From the NCBI RefSeq assembly GCF_004769195.1, contig NZ_RQET01000004.1, positions 1,240,001-1,304,000 on the forward strand: DNA of 64,000 nt, read 5' to 3'. A program made the position numbers and the translations under genes. The notes under the pieces were generated by a model that was not told the origin of the DNA, did not search any database, and worked only from the letters and a program-made list of their open reading frames with translations. This stretch comes from Leptospira fletcheri (GTDB taxonomy: Bacteria; Spirochaetota; Leptospiria; Leptospirales; Leptospiraceae). Below, piece after piece: positions 26,811 to 34,659 of this stretch. The stretch's first letter is position 1. The number at the start of each line of letters is the position of its first letter.

Positions 26811-27947
26811 TCAATAACAGATACAAAATACCGTCCTGAATATGTCGCAGGTTGCTCCGCTCGGGGATCCTTCTCCGTTAATCGCATCGTCGATCCATGC
26901 CGAAGAAGTTATATCGGGAAATCCGATCCTTCCCGATACCCCGCCGGAATTCGAAGTGGCATTGGCACAACTATCTACCGAAACGAATTGTCCGGTAAAA
27001 TCCGAAAAGCTCCACCACCCGGCTCCGCTGCTGTATTCCGGAAGCGCATTTCGGATCGTGTTTTGGATTGTCCCGCTCGTTAGCTGTACTTTATCCGAAG
27101 CTAGGATCATTCCTTGGCTTCCCAATACGATCACTCCCGCGTTCACCGACTTTAAAATGTTCGAGACGGTGTCTGCGGGACTTAGGGAAATGAACGCATT
27201 CACGATCGAACAACTGTTTTTCCAGGGATAAGAGGTCTGACTGATCGAGGAGATTCTATTCGCACAGAGGGTATCCGCATTCGTTCTCGTGCCTATATTT
27301 CCCTGGTTGTTACTGACGGAATCGAAAATATAGACTGCGGGCATCATTGTGGACGGCTGCGAAGTATATATGCTCTGGTTCCCCGCCTGGTCCGTAAGGA
27401 CGACGTTGAAGTAATACGCAGTCTTCGCAAAGAGTTGGTTGACTGCGATTTCGGAAAGTCCGGCTTGAGTTGTGGAGAAGGGGGTGCCGTTCGCCAAAGT
27501 ATTTGTCAGCGTCGTCAGGTTATTGCTTAAAGAATAATATACTTGGTAGGTCAGATTCGCTTGAGAAGTTACGTTATCCGTACCTGCCGTCCAGCTTAGG
27601 GTCACTTGCGCTTTGGTGGAACCCGAGTAAGTCCCGGAAGGAACTGCGGAAATGATTCCGGATCCGCCGGGTACCGGAGGAGTTGTGTCTAATACCGGGG
27701 CAGCCGTGGCCCCTCCAGCGGAAGCAACGGGGGCTTTTTGGTTTGCATTGCCTAGTAGCCCACCGATCAGTGCGGTAAAGTCCGGATTGCTATTTTCCGC
27801 CGGAAAGACCAAGGGTTTGAAAATCGGATTTAGGAAACAATTTTCTACGAATACAAGACAGAGGGCAAAAACCAGCCAAGCATACGAACTCTGTCTCTCG
27901 GAAGCATCGAACGAAGTAGAGGAGGGGCGCATTTTCATCTTCATCAT
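26811..27947 (-). CDS. DUF1554 (endostatin-like) lipoprotein with fibronectin III domain
   Basis: 378-aa surface lipoprotein. After a long charged n-region the hydrophobic stretch WLVFALCLVFVENC ends in a lipobox-like VENC. An Ala/Pro/Gly-rich segment precedes a fibronectin type III domain (about 90-190; KAQVTLSWTAGTDNVTSQAN, YYFNVVLTDQAGN). The C-terminal domain (about 205-378) fits DUF1554, the family of leptospiral endostatin-like (Len) proteins, with a GNIG..TNADTLC opening, WWSFSDFTGQF and a CDIFRTVFCICY end. Len proteins bind host matrix or complement factor H in pathogens; that function is not implied here. Monocistronic, convergent with modE. Confidence 0.75.
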   Translation of the reverse strand: MMKMKMRPSSTSFDASERQSSYAWLVFALCLVFVENCFLNPIFKPLVFPAENSNPDFTALIGGLLGNANQKAPVASAGGATAAPVLDTTPPVPGGSGIISAVPSGTYSGSTKAQVTLSWTAGTDNVTSQANLTYQVYYSLSNNLTTLTNTLANGTPFSTTQAGLSEIAVNQLFAKTAYYFNVVLTDQAGNQSIYTSQPSTMMPAVYIFDSVSNNQGNIGTRTNADTLCANRISSISQTSYPWKNSCSIVNAFISLSPADTVSNILKSVNAGVIVLGSQGMILASDKVQLTSGTIQNTIRNALPEYSSGAGWWSFSDFTGQFVSVDSCANATSNSGGVSGRIGFPDITSSAWIDDAINGEGSPSGATCDIFRTVFCICY

Positions 27948-28342
27948 TGATTCGCTTAACAGAGCGCTAAACGGCTCTTTGTCCGGATCGTCATCGGGAT
28001 CCAGAGACCTAGTCCAGTACTTCCATAAAAAAGAGAAATAGCAAGAATTAAAGACGGCAACCGGAGAAGATTTCAGTTACGAAACTTTGAATGAAGGGGT
28101 CGGCTCTTTCTTGTTCCTCTCTTGTATGTTCCGATTTTAGCCTTCTTATAGAAATGAATAAAAACAGAACGAACGTTCTGTATAAAAAACTTGTTTAGAA
28201 AGGCCAAATTCGATAAAAATTCGGGTTTTCTCGGAATTCTGTCCCATTCAGGACGATTTGGTCGGCATTTTGGGAAGGTTTTGGTTGATCTAATCCCCGC
28301 TCCTCAAAAACTAGGAACAGAAACCTCTTAAGAAGGGAACCA
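27948..28342. other. 395-bp intergenic region, divergent promoters
   Basis: Lies between the DUF1554 lipoprotein and the acyl-CoA dehydrogenase. It contains the 18-bp palindrome at 28164-28181 followed directly by TATAAA, and otherwise shows no coding potential, RNA gene or repeat that I can support. Confidence 0.6.
28164..28181. promoter_or_regulatory. TetR-type operator palindrome upstream of acyl-CoA dehydrogenase
   Basis: ACAGAACG-AA-CGTTCTGT is a perfect 18-bp inverted repeat. Its form (GAACG around a short centre) is typical of TetR/AcrR-family operators, including those of fatty-acid regulators. It abuts a TATAAA element, so a bound repressor would cover the -10 region. No TetR gene lies in this window; the regulator would act in trans. 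Confidence 0.6.
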
Positions 28343-29506
28343 ATGTACCAGGAACTGACTGAGCAACAGATCGAAATTCGGGATACGATCCGTAATTTCG
28401 TAAAAAAAGAGATCACCCACGAAGTAGCGATCCACTGGGACGAAGAGAATAAGCACCCCGAAGAATTGATCAATCGAATGAGAAAGGAATTGGGCGTAAA
28501 CGGCCTAACTATCCCCGAAGAATACGGCGGCTGGGGGTTGGGTTCCATAGAACAATGCCTTGTGACCGAAGAGCTTTCCAGAGGATGTCTCGGGATTAGC
28601 CTTTGTTTCGGATACACCGGTTTGGGAATTCTTCCAATCATGAAAGGTGCAAGTCATGAACAAAAGAAAAAATGGCTTCAACCGGTAGTCGACGGAGAAT
28701 ACGGAGTTTCCTTCTGTCTTTCCGAACCGGGAGCAGGTTCGGATGTTCCGGGAATGAGCACTACTGCCGTTAAGAAAGGTGACAAATGGGTCATCAACGG
28801 AACCAAGCAATGGATCACCGGCGGCGGTAGCGCGGGAGCATATACGGTATTCGCTTATACCGACAAGGGACGCGGAACCCGCGGAGTTTCCTGCTTCTAC
28901 GTAAAACGCGACACTCCGGGTTTGATCGTAGGTAAAAAAGAAGATAAGCTCGGAATCCGTGCTTCCGATACCCGTCAGATCATCTTCGAAGACTGTGCGG
29001 TGGAAGAAGCGAACATGATCGGGAAGGAAAACCTCGGATTCATTTACGCTCTTCAAACTCTGAACGCATCCCGTCCTTACGTGGCTGCTATGGGTGTGGG
29101 CGTGGCGCAAGCTGCATTGGATCACGCGTCCAAGTATGCTCGCCAAAGGGAGCAATTCGGATCCAAGATCTCCAGCTTCCAAGCGGTGCAACACATGCTC
29201 GCCGACATGTCCATCGGAGTCGAGACGGCTCGTCAGATCTGTTATCTGTCCGCACGCATGTCCGACGCGGAAGATCCTCGTCTTCCGAAGTATTCCGCAA
29301 TCGCAAAAGCGTACTGTTCCGAGACTGCAATGAAAGCGGCTACGGACGCGGTTCAGATTTACGGCGGTTACGGATATACGAAAGAATATCCGGTGGAGAA
29401 GCTGATGAGGGACGCAAAAATCCTTTGTATCTTCGAAGGAACGACCCAGATTCAGAAGAACGAGATCGCTGCTTACGTGATTCGCGAAGCCGCATCCGCA
29501 AAGTAA
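28343..29506 (+). CDS. acyl-CoA dehydrogenase
   Basis: 387-aa flavoenzyme catalysing alpha,beta-dehydrogenation of acyl-CoA, passing electrons to ETF. Characteristic motifs: CLSEPGAGSDVPGM (about 128-141), WVINGTKQWITGGG (150-163), ASRPYVAAMGVGVAQAALDHA, RQREQFGSKISSFQAVQHMLADM, and the C-terminal AVQIYGGYGYTKEYPVEKLMRDAKI, in which KEYP.EK..RDAK marks the FAD/CoA site; IFEGTTQIQKNEIA ends the domain. It is monocistronic, with a strong terminator after it and a TetR-like operator before it. Confidence 0.96.
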   Translation: MYQELTEQQIEIRDTIRNFVKKEITHEVAIHWDEENKHPEELINRMRKELGVNGLTIPEEYGGWGLGSIEQCLVTEELSRGCLGISLCFGYTGLGILPIMKGASHEQKKKWLQPVVDGEYGVSFCLSEPGAGSDVPGMSTTAVKKGDKWVINGTKQWITGGGSAGAYTVFAYTDKGRGTRGVSCFYVKRDTPGLIVGKKEDKLGIRASDTRQIIFEDCAVEEANMIGKENLGFIYALQTLNASRPYVAAMGVGVAQAALDHASKYARQREQFGSKISSFQAVQHMLADMSIGVETARQICYLSARMSDAEDPRLPKYSAIAKAYCSETAMKAATDAVQIYGGYGYTKEYPVEKLMRDAKILCIFEGTTQIQKNEIAAYVIREAASAK

Positions 29507-29536
29507 TTCGCTAAACATTTAGCGCTAATTGCAGAG

Positions 29537-29571
29537 AAACGCCGGGAGTTTTCTTCCGGCGTTTTCTTTTT
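29537..29571. terminator. strong intrinsic terminator
   Basis: AACGCCGG (29538-29545), ten-base loop, CCGGCGTT (29556-29563), then a T-rich run TTCTTTTT. It sits between the convergent acyl-CoA dehydrogenase and Crp/Fnr genes and the stem starts 31 bp after the dehydrogenase stop. Confidence 0.92.
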
Positions 29572-30187
29572 AACTTCCCGCCTTGGAAAGTTTCGATCGA
29601 ATTCTACTCAGGCTTACGGGTGTGATCCCGAGATAAGAAGCGATATGGTATTGCGGAATCGATTCCTCAATTTTCGGGTAGGCCTTTTTTAAGGATTCGT
29701 ATCTTTGTTCCGCGGAAAGAGCCAGAAGTTCGTATTCGCGTTTCGCTTTCTTAATAAACAGAAATTCCGCCGTCTTTCTTCCCAATCTTTCCCAAGCGGG
29801 ATGGTCTTCGTATAACGAAGTAAAATCGGCAAAGTTCGCTACTCCTAGTAGGCAATCGGATAAGGCGCGAATATTGCAAGTGGACGGGTGCTCCGAAAGA
29901 AGGTCGAAATAGGAGCCGGTAAATTCTCCCGGAAAACAGAAACTTTTAATGTATTCATCGCCTTGGTCGGTAAGATAGTATTCGCGGAGCTGTCCCGAAA
30001 AAACGAAGGCGAATTCGGTGGGAACCTTTCCCTGTTTTACGAAAAAATCGCCGTACTCGAGCTTTCGAAAAGAATAGAGTCCTTCCGCTCGGTTCCAAAT
30101 TTCTTTCGGCATTCCGGAGAGTTTTTGGATGGTCTGAAAAATTCGGTCCCATTCGGGACTTTCCTGTCGGATCAGTTCTGGTTCCAA
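29570..30187 (-). CDS. Crp/Fnr-family transcriptional regulator
   Basis: 205 aa. A cyclic-nucleotide-binding beta-roll (about 30-135; KLEYGDFFVKQGKVPTEFAFVFSGQLREYY and FCFPGEFTGSY) is joined to a short C-terminal helix-turn-helix (QYHIASYLGITPVSLSRIRSKL). The form resembles short Crp-like regulators common in Bacteroidetes and Leptospira, which often lack a proven cAMP site; the usual RE motif of cAMP binders is absent. It lies 63 bp after the alpha/beta hydrolase gene on the same strand and may be co-transcribed with it. Confidence 0.88.
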   Translation of the reverse strand: MEPELIRQESPEWDRIFQTIQKLSGMPKEIWNRAEGLYSFRKLEYGDFFVKQGKVPTEFAFVFSGQLREYYLTDQGDEYIKSFCFPGEFTGSYFDLLSEHPSTCNIRALSDCLLGVANFADFTSLYEDHPAWERLGRKTAEFLFIKKAKREYELLALSAEQRYESLKKAYPKIEESIPQYHIASYLGITPVSLSRIRSKLSKAGS

Positions 30188-30250
30188 GATCGGATGTCTC
30201 TCCTTTAAGAGTCATCCGATCCTGCTTTTTGCAATCCCAAAACGCCTCCG

Positions 30251-31168
30251 TTACAATACGGAATCCAGGAAAGGTACCAGGACTTTTAAGAAGGCATCGG
30301 GATCTTCCGCAAAAGGTACGTGACCCGTTTTTAGGAATACGATCCGCGAATTCTTGATTTCCCGGTGCAGAGTTTTTCCAAGACTCGGTTCCAGTACCGG
30401 ATCCTGTATTCCCCATACGATCAAAGTAGGCTGGCGGATATCTTTGACTTTTTCTCTGAGGTCGTGTTTCGGATCCAGAAAACTCTTCCAGATCGCGGCG
30501 TTCACTTCCTTTGCTCCTTCCTGTTCCCCTTTTTTCCGGATTTGCTCCAGAATTAGGTTCGTGTATTCATTTCGGATTTTTAGATAATATTTAGGAAAGG
30601 CAGTCCAAGAAAGTTTGGTGAACCATAAAGTTCCTTTCAGGTTGGAAAATGTACGCGTCGCAAAATCGGGAGCATTCATCCCTCCCGTATCGACAAGGAC
30701 CAGGCCCTTTACCAGTTCCGGTTTTTCCAAAGCCATTTTTAAGGACGCAAACCCGCCCACGGAATTTCCTAAAAAAACGGCTCCTTCGGGCGCAAGTTTG
30801 GGAGCGATTTCCTGCAGAAGTTCCGCGATCGATACCGCGGAAGCCGAGGAGGGAGGAGAAGGATTTTCGGATTCTCCGTGGCCGGGCCAGTCCAAGCGAA
30901 TCACTCGAAATTTGGAGGCGAGGGTCGGAAGGATGGCTTCGAAATCCCGATGGTCGTGGCCCGCAGAATGCAATAGGAATATCGTTTTTCCTTTCCCTTG
31001 GACCCAATAAGCCACCTTGCCGAATTTGGATTCGAAATATCCGCTCGGTTTCTCCTCGTCCGTAATCCGAGAGTTTGCTCGATTTTCGATCACAGTCTTA
31101 TTGACTCCGCAAAACACGCTGAATATCGTAAATCCGATCATATATAAAATTATCAACCTTAGTTTCAT
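30251..31168 (-). CDS. alpha/beta-hydrolase fold lipoprotein
   Basis: 305 aa. A hydrophobic signal (LIILYMIGFTIFSVFCG) carries a lipobox-like FSVFC (Cys 20), so the enzyme is probably membrane-anchored outside the cytoplasm. The hydrolase core has LLHSAGHDHRDFEAI (oxyanion hole), WPGHGES, nucleophile elbow GNSVGG, acid loop IVWGIQDPVLEP and catalytic His in TGHVPFAEDP. Substrate unknown; esterase or related activity is likely. The upstream 137 bp are AT-rich and contain the probable promoter; the divergence point with the sigma-factor gene shows no repeat. Confidence 0.82.
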   Translation of the reverse strand: MKLRLIILYMIGFTIFSVFCGVNKTVIENRANSRITDEEKPSGYFESKFGKVAYWVQGKGKTIFLLHSAGHDHRDFEAILPTLASKFRVIRLDWPGHGESENPSPPSSASAVSIAELLQEIAPKLAPEGAVFLGNSVGGFASLKMALEKPELVKGLVLVDTGGMNAPDFATRTFSNLKGTLWFTKLSWTAFPKYYLKIRNEYTNLILEQIRKKGEQEGAKEVNAAIWKSFLDPKHDLREKVKDIRQPTLIVWGIQDPVLEPSLGKTLHREIKNSRIVFLKTGHVPFAEDPDAFLKVLVPFLDSVL

Positions 31169-31305
31169 TACTATATTAGAAAACTATGAATGATACAAAG
31201 TCAATAATCCCGAACGTAAAAGGGGCCGAAAGAGGATTATCCTATGTTAACTAGAAATTTTCCCGAACGACCGAATCTTTCCCCATTTGGGACGCATATG
31301 GAAAA

Positions 31306-32295
31306 TTACCAGAGAACCCAGCGGACCAATTTTACCACGGGAGTCATCCATTTCTGGAATCCCGAAGGTTGAGGATTCGGGAATAATAGAAAAGATTCGA
31401 TCGGAATCAAAGAGCCTTCCCGTATCAGCTTGTCTTTGTCGGAAAATGCGGAAAGTTTATCCGGGTTTAAGACGGTATAGATTCTCCAGATTCCGTCCGG
31501 TTCGATGATGAAATTCTGGAAATACATCGGTCGTTCTCCGGAATATCCTATCAGAGATTCCGCGCCGTTTACATAGGAGAAATAGAAGCGAAGTTTTTTT
31601 CTGAGAGGGTTTTTTCGTACGCGATGTAGGAACGTAGCGACTCTATCTTTTCCTACGATCGGAACCCTTGCCGCGTTCACCTTTCCTCCGCCGTCGGACC
31701 ACATCATGATTTCTTCCCGGAAGAACGGGATCAAATAGCTCGGATCCCCTTTGGTCGTCGCGAGTAGAAAATTCCGAAGATGAGTCCTTCGCATTTCCGT
31801 ATCGGCGGGGTATCGTCTGCGATCCGACTTCAGCGCAGTCTTGGCGCGTTTCAGGATTTGGCGACAGTTTTCCTGACTTTTGCCTACGGCTTCCGCAATG
31901 ACAGGATAGCCCAAAGAAAACGATTCCCGCAGCAGAAAGACGGCCCTCTCGATCGGATTCAATTTTTCTAATAGGTGTAAAAAGGCCAGGTCTAGAGTCT
32001 CCTCTTCCATTCCGACGAACTCTTCCTGCGGAATCGGAGACATGGGCTCGGGCAACCATGGACCGATATAGGTTTCGCGTTTTCTCTTGGACCTTCTCAG
32101 ATTATCCAGAGATAATCGTGTCGCGATCGTGGAAAGGAAGGCCTTAGGAGAACGGATTTTTTCGGCGGAGGATCTTTCCCATCTCAGAAAGGTTTCCTGC
32201 ACGATGTCTTCAGCGTCGACTACGCTGCCGGTCATTCTATACGCTATCCCGAATAGCAGCTTCTTGTGTTCCAGAAATTGCCCGAGCTTATCCAT
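31306..32295 (-). CDS. ECF41-type sigma factor with C-terminal SnoaL-like domain
   Basis: 329 aa. Sigma-2 (about 10-75), sigma-4 (about 105-165) and a SnoaL/NTF2-like regulatory extension (about 180-290). All three signature motifs described for the ECF41 group are present: WLPEP in the sigma2-sigma4 linker (80-84), DGGGKV (201-206) and NPDKL (277-281). ECF41 sigmas lack an anti-sigma factor; the C-terminal domain controls activity, and they usually transcribe an adjacent oxidoreductase, epimerase or carboxymuconolactone decarboxylase gene. Here the partner flavoprotein gene lies 5 bp upstream in the same operon, with a candidate ECF41 promoter at 33523-33548. Confidence 0.92.
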   Translation of the reverse strand: MDKLGQFLEHKKLLFGIAYRMTGSVVDAEDIVQETFLRWERSSAEKIRSPKAFLSTIATRLSLDNLRRSKRKRETYIGPWLPEPMSPIPQEEFVGMEEETLDLAFLHLLEKLNPIERAVFLLRESFSLGYPVIAEAVGKSQENCRQILKRAKTALKSDRRRYPADTEMRRTHLRNFLLATTKGDPSYLIPFFREEIMMWSDGGGKVNAARVPIVGKDRVATFLHRVRKNPLRKKLRFYFSYVNGAESLIGYSGERPMYFQNFIIEPDGIWRIYTVLNPDKLSAFSDKDKLIREGSLIPIESFLLFPNPQPSGFQKWMTPVVKLVRWVLW

Positions 32296-32300
32296 TTGTC

Positions 32301-33497
32301 TTATTTTCCCGCGGCCACGATCGCTTTTTCACTTCGAGGTTCGGCGATTCGATCCAGTTTAGGACCTGCCGGCCAATTGTAAAAATCGAAATATTTTTCG
32401 GCTTTAAAAGAAAAGACGGTGAATTTGCAGATCAGTTCCTTGACCATCGCTCCGAACCGTCCCTTCCAGAAAGAATGTTTCGGAGTATCATCCGGATTGA
32501 GATGCTGTATCAAACCGTATTTTCTGCCTAAACTAACGCAACGAATCACATACCCGAGCGAGAAAGGCTTGGATCCGATTTCGCTTTTTGTTCCCAATAA
32601 AAACGAGATGCGTTCGGCCATGTACACTCCCATAGGAAGAGCGGTGGCACAAGACATTCTCAAATGGGAATGTCCCTCCCCTAGGATTCGAATTCCGTCC
32701 CCGGCTCCAAGGATATTCCATTTGTCGGGAACCTGCAAGGTTTCCGAGACGAGAACCTGACCGAGTTCATTCGTTTTCCAACCGGATTCGGTTCCGACGG
32801 GAGAAGCAGAGAGTCCTGCGGAAAGTAGGCAGATGTCGTGGGAAATTTTTTCTCCCGTATCCGTGAGGATTCCGTCGGGTAAAAAGGAAATCGCTTTCCG
32901 GTTTTCGAATAAAGAGACTCCCAATTTTAGTAGAGTTTCCCGCATGTACATCGCAGCTTCCGCGTTGAAATTTCCGCCTATCTGTCCGGAGTCGACGAGG
33001 GCGATCTTCGCGTCCGAAAAACGTTCCGCTAATTCGGAAGCGGTTTCGATTCCGGTCAAGCCTCCTCCGAGCACGGTGATCCTTCGACCCGGATTTTTGT
33101 AAAGTTCTTGTCGAATCCGTTTGCAATCCTTCTCTTCCGCGATCGAATGATACGTCTCCGGAAATCTCTCGCCAGTTTTGGCTCTCATTCCTAAGGTATA
33201 TCCTAAAAAATCATAAGGATATTCCTCTCCGTTCGTTAAACGAACCCTTTGTTTTTCCTTGAGGATGCTTTCTACGAATCCCGTTTTTAGTTCCACTTCC
33301 TTCCTGAGCAGGGACCGCACGGAATAAAATTTCGAATTCGTTCCCGCGATTTCCTGGTGGTTTCGGATCTTTTCGATGAACGTTTCGTTTCCCGTGATCA
33401 ATAGGATTCGTATCGGCAATTTTTTTCTGGCCAGTCGATTTGCCGCCACGATTCCAGCGTATCCACCACCGACGATAATTACGGATTTAGATTCCAT
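32301..33497 (-). CDS. NADH dehydrogenase-like FAD-dependent oxidoreductase, ECF41 partner
   Basis: 398 aa. Two dinucleotide-binding folds: FAD-binding IIVGGGYAGIVAANRLA (6-22) and NAD(P)H-binding ITVLGGGLTGIETASELA (about 140-157), with a GAGDGI motif near 286 closing the FAD site. It resembles type II NADH dehydrogenases/AIF-like flavoproteins. A clear membrane anchor is not visible. It is the first gene of a two-gene operon with the ECF41 sigma factor, starts at ATG 33497 after GGAGG, and is preceded by a TGTCACA promoter element, so it is probably the sigma factor's main target. Confidence 0.88.
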   Translation of the reverse strand: MESKSVIIVGGGYAGIVAANRLARKKLPIRILLITGNETFIEKIRNHQEIAGTNSKFYSVRSLLRKEVELKTGFVESILKEKQRVRLTNGEEYPYDFLGYTLGMRAKTGERFPETYHSIAEEKDCKRIRQELYKNPGRRITVLGGGLTGIETASELAERFSDAKIALVDSGQIGGNFNAEAAMYMRETLLKLGVSLFENRKAISFLPDGILTDTGEKISHDICLLSAGLSASPVGTESGWKTNELGQVLVSETLQVPDKWNILGAGDGIRILGEGHSHLRMSCATALPMGVYMAERISFLLGTKSEIGSKPFSLGYVIRCVSLGRKYGLIQHLNPDDTPKHSFWKGRFGAMVKELICKFTVFSFKAEKYFDFYNWPAGPKLDRIAEPRSEKAIVAAGK

Positions 33498-33522
33498 TTT
33501 TTCCTCCTGTTTCCTAAAGAGA

Positions 33523-33548
33523 GACTCCGGGAATCCGTTTCTGTGACA
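33523..33548 (-). promoter_or_regulatory. candidate ECF41 promoter
   Basis: On the minus strand TGTCACA (33548-33542) is followed after 15 bp by AGTC (33526-33523). The described ECF41 consensus is a TGTCACA -35 with CGTC at -10, so there is one mismatch in the -10. It lies 26 bp upstream of the flavoprotein start, which precedes the ECF41 gene itself, giving an autoregulated operon. Confidence 0.7.
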
Positions 33549-33645
33549 CGGTCGAAGACCGATTCATTCGCGTTAAAGCGGCGTTTAGAGCTACTCTAAA
33601 TAGGAGATTGACAAAGGCCGAATTTGGGGAAAGCTGGAGGAATAG

Positions 33646-33669
33646 ATGGCGCACCGGGTTTTTGCATGA
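33646..33669 (+). CDS. seven-codon leader ORF coupled to the peroxidase-like gene
   Basis: ATG 33646 has an excellent Shine-Dalgarno (GGAGG, five bases before) and encodes only seven residues, MAHRVFA. Its TGA overlaps the ATG of the peroxidase-like gene (ATGA at 33666-33669), which has no SD of its own. This arrangement would deliver ribosomes to the main gene by termination-reinitiation. It could also be a relic of a shifted N-terminus. Confidence 0.5.
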   Translation: MAHRVFA

Positions 33670-34607
33670 ACCATAGATTTTTGATCGTCGTTCTTTTTCC
33701 AATCACGTTCGGTTTGAATTCCTGCAAAGAGCGTAGGCCCGTACCGGAATTGCAGGCTTTCGTCGTGAGGAATGTCATCCATCCCAGCAATAATCTCTAT
33801 AACCGGGATAAGGTGGAACTGGGAAAGACTTTATATTTTGATAAACGTCTTTCTCTCGGGCAGGACTTCAGTTGCGCCACGTACAAGGACACGGATTTCC
33901 ATACGGAAGGAGTTCCACGAAATAGGATTCACCAAAACGTGGACCAAACCCTTACGAACGTGACGCTCTACAAAGACGTTTTTAAGGATCCGGAAACCCG
34001 GGATCTGGAGGACGTAGTGAAGCAGAGGGTGTATTCCGAACTCATGTCTAAGAACGGAGCTACTGTCGTTAAGCGAATCTCTTCCGTTCCCGAATATAGG
34101 GAAATGTTTCAGAAGGCTTTCGGTAGCCCCGAGATCACTTTGGATAGGATCGTATTCGCGATCGCTTCTTTTCAGAGAACCATATTGAGCCGGAATTCCA
34201 ACTTTGATCGATTCGCGATGGGGGAAGAGGCGGCGCTGACTCCCGCTCAGAAACGCGGTTGGGACGTTTTTCAAAACAAAGCAAAATGCGTCCAATGTCA
34301 CCAAGGTCCGAATTTCTCGGATTCGGAAATGCATAATACCGGCGTATCCGGAACCAAGGATCGGATTCGGACTCCTTCTTTACGGGATGTAACCAGAAAG
34401 AAATCCTTTATGCATAACGGACGATTCGAGTCCTTGGAAGAGGCCGTAAATCACGCAATCGAAGAAAGACATTTCAAAGCGGTTTCCGGTCCGCAATCGC
34501 AGCCTGCAAGACTTTCAGAGGAAGAAAAAAGGGATCTCATCGAGTTCCTCCGGGCATTGGAAGGGGAAACAATTCCTTTAGAAGTTCCGAATATTCCAAA
34601 GGCCTAA
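33666..34607 (+). CDS. cytochrome c peroxidase/MauG-like lipoprotein lacking the first heme motif
   Basis: 313 aa. The signal sequence ends in lipobox FGLNSC (Cys20). The body follows the di-heme peroxidase/MauG family (ELGKTLYFDKRLS near 51-63; RTPSLRDVTRKKSFMHNGRF; LSEEEKRDLIEFLRALEG). The second heme site CVQCH is intact (208-212), but the first, expected in SCxxCHD, reads SCATYKD (Cys70-Lys74), so both Cys and His ligands are lost. The usual WDGR segment is also absent. It is thus probably a mono-heme, non-peroxidatic derivative. ATG 33666 was chosen for the signal peptide; it is coupled to a short leader ORF. Confidence 0.78.
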   Translation: MNHRFLIVVLFPITFGLNSCKERRPVPELQAFVVRNVIHPSNNLYNRDKVELGKTLYFDKRLSLGQDFSCATYKDTDFHTEGVPRNRIHQNVDQTLTNVTLYKDVFKDPETRDLEDVVKQRVYSELMSKNGATVVKRISSVPEYREMFQKAFGSPEITLDRIVFAIASFQRTILSRNSNFDRFAMGEEAALTPAQKRGWDVFQNKAKCVQCHQGPNFSDSEMHNTGVSGTKDRIRTPSLRDVTRKKSFMHNGRFESLEEAVNHAIEERHFKAVSGPQSQPARLSEEEKRDLIEFLRALEGETIPLEVPNIPKA

Positions 34608-34659
34608 AATTTAGAGCGGAAAAGGAGCGGCTCCGTTTTTCAGGCTTGGAAGGGCGATA

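Noticed and set aside
28505..29518. 337-codon open frame antisense to the acyl-CoA dehydrogenase
   Set aside because: The sense strand carries all acyl-CoA dehydrogenase motifs, while the antisense translation resembles no family and has His/Arg/Leu-rich composition typical of antisense frames.
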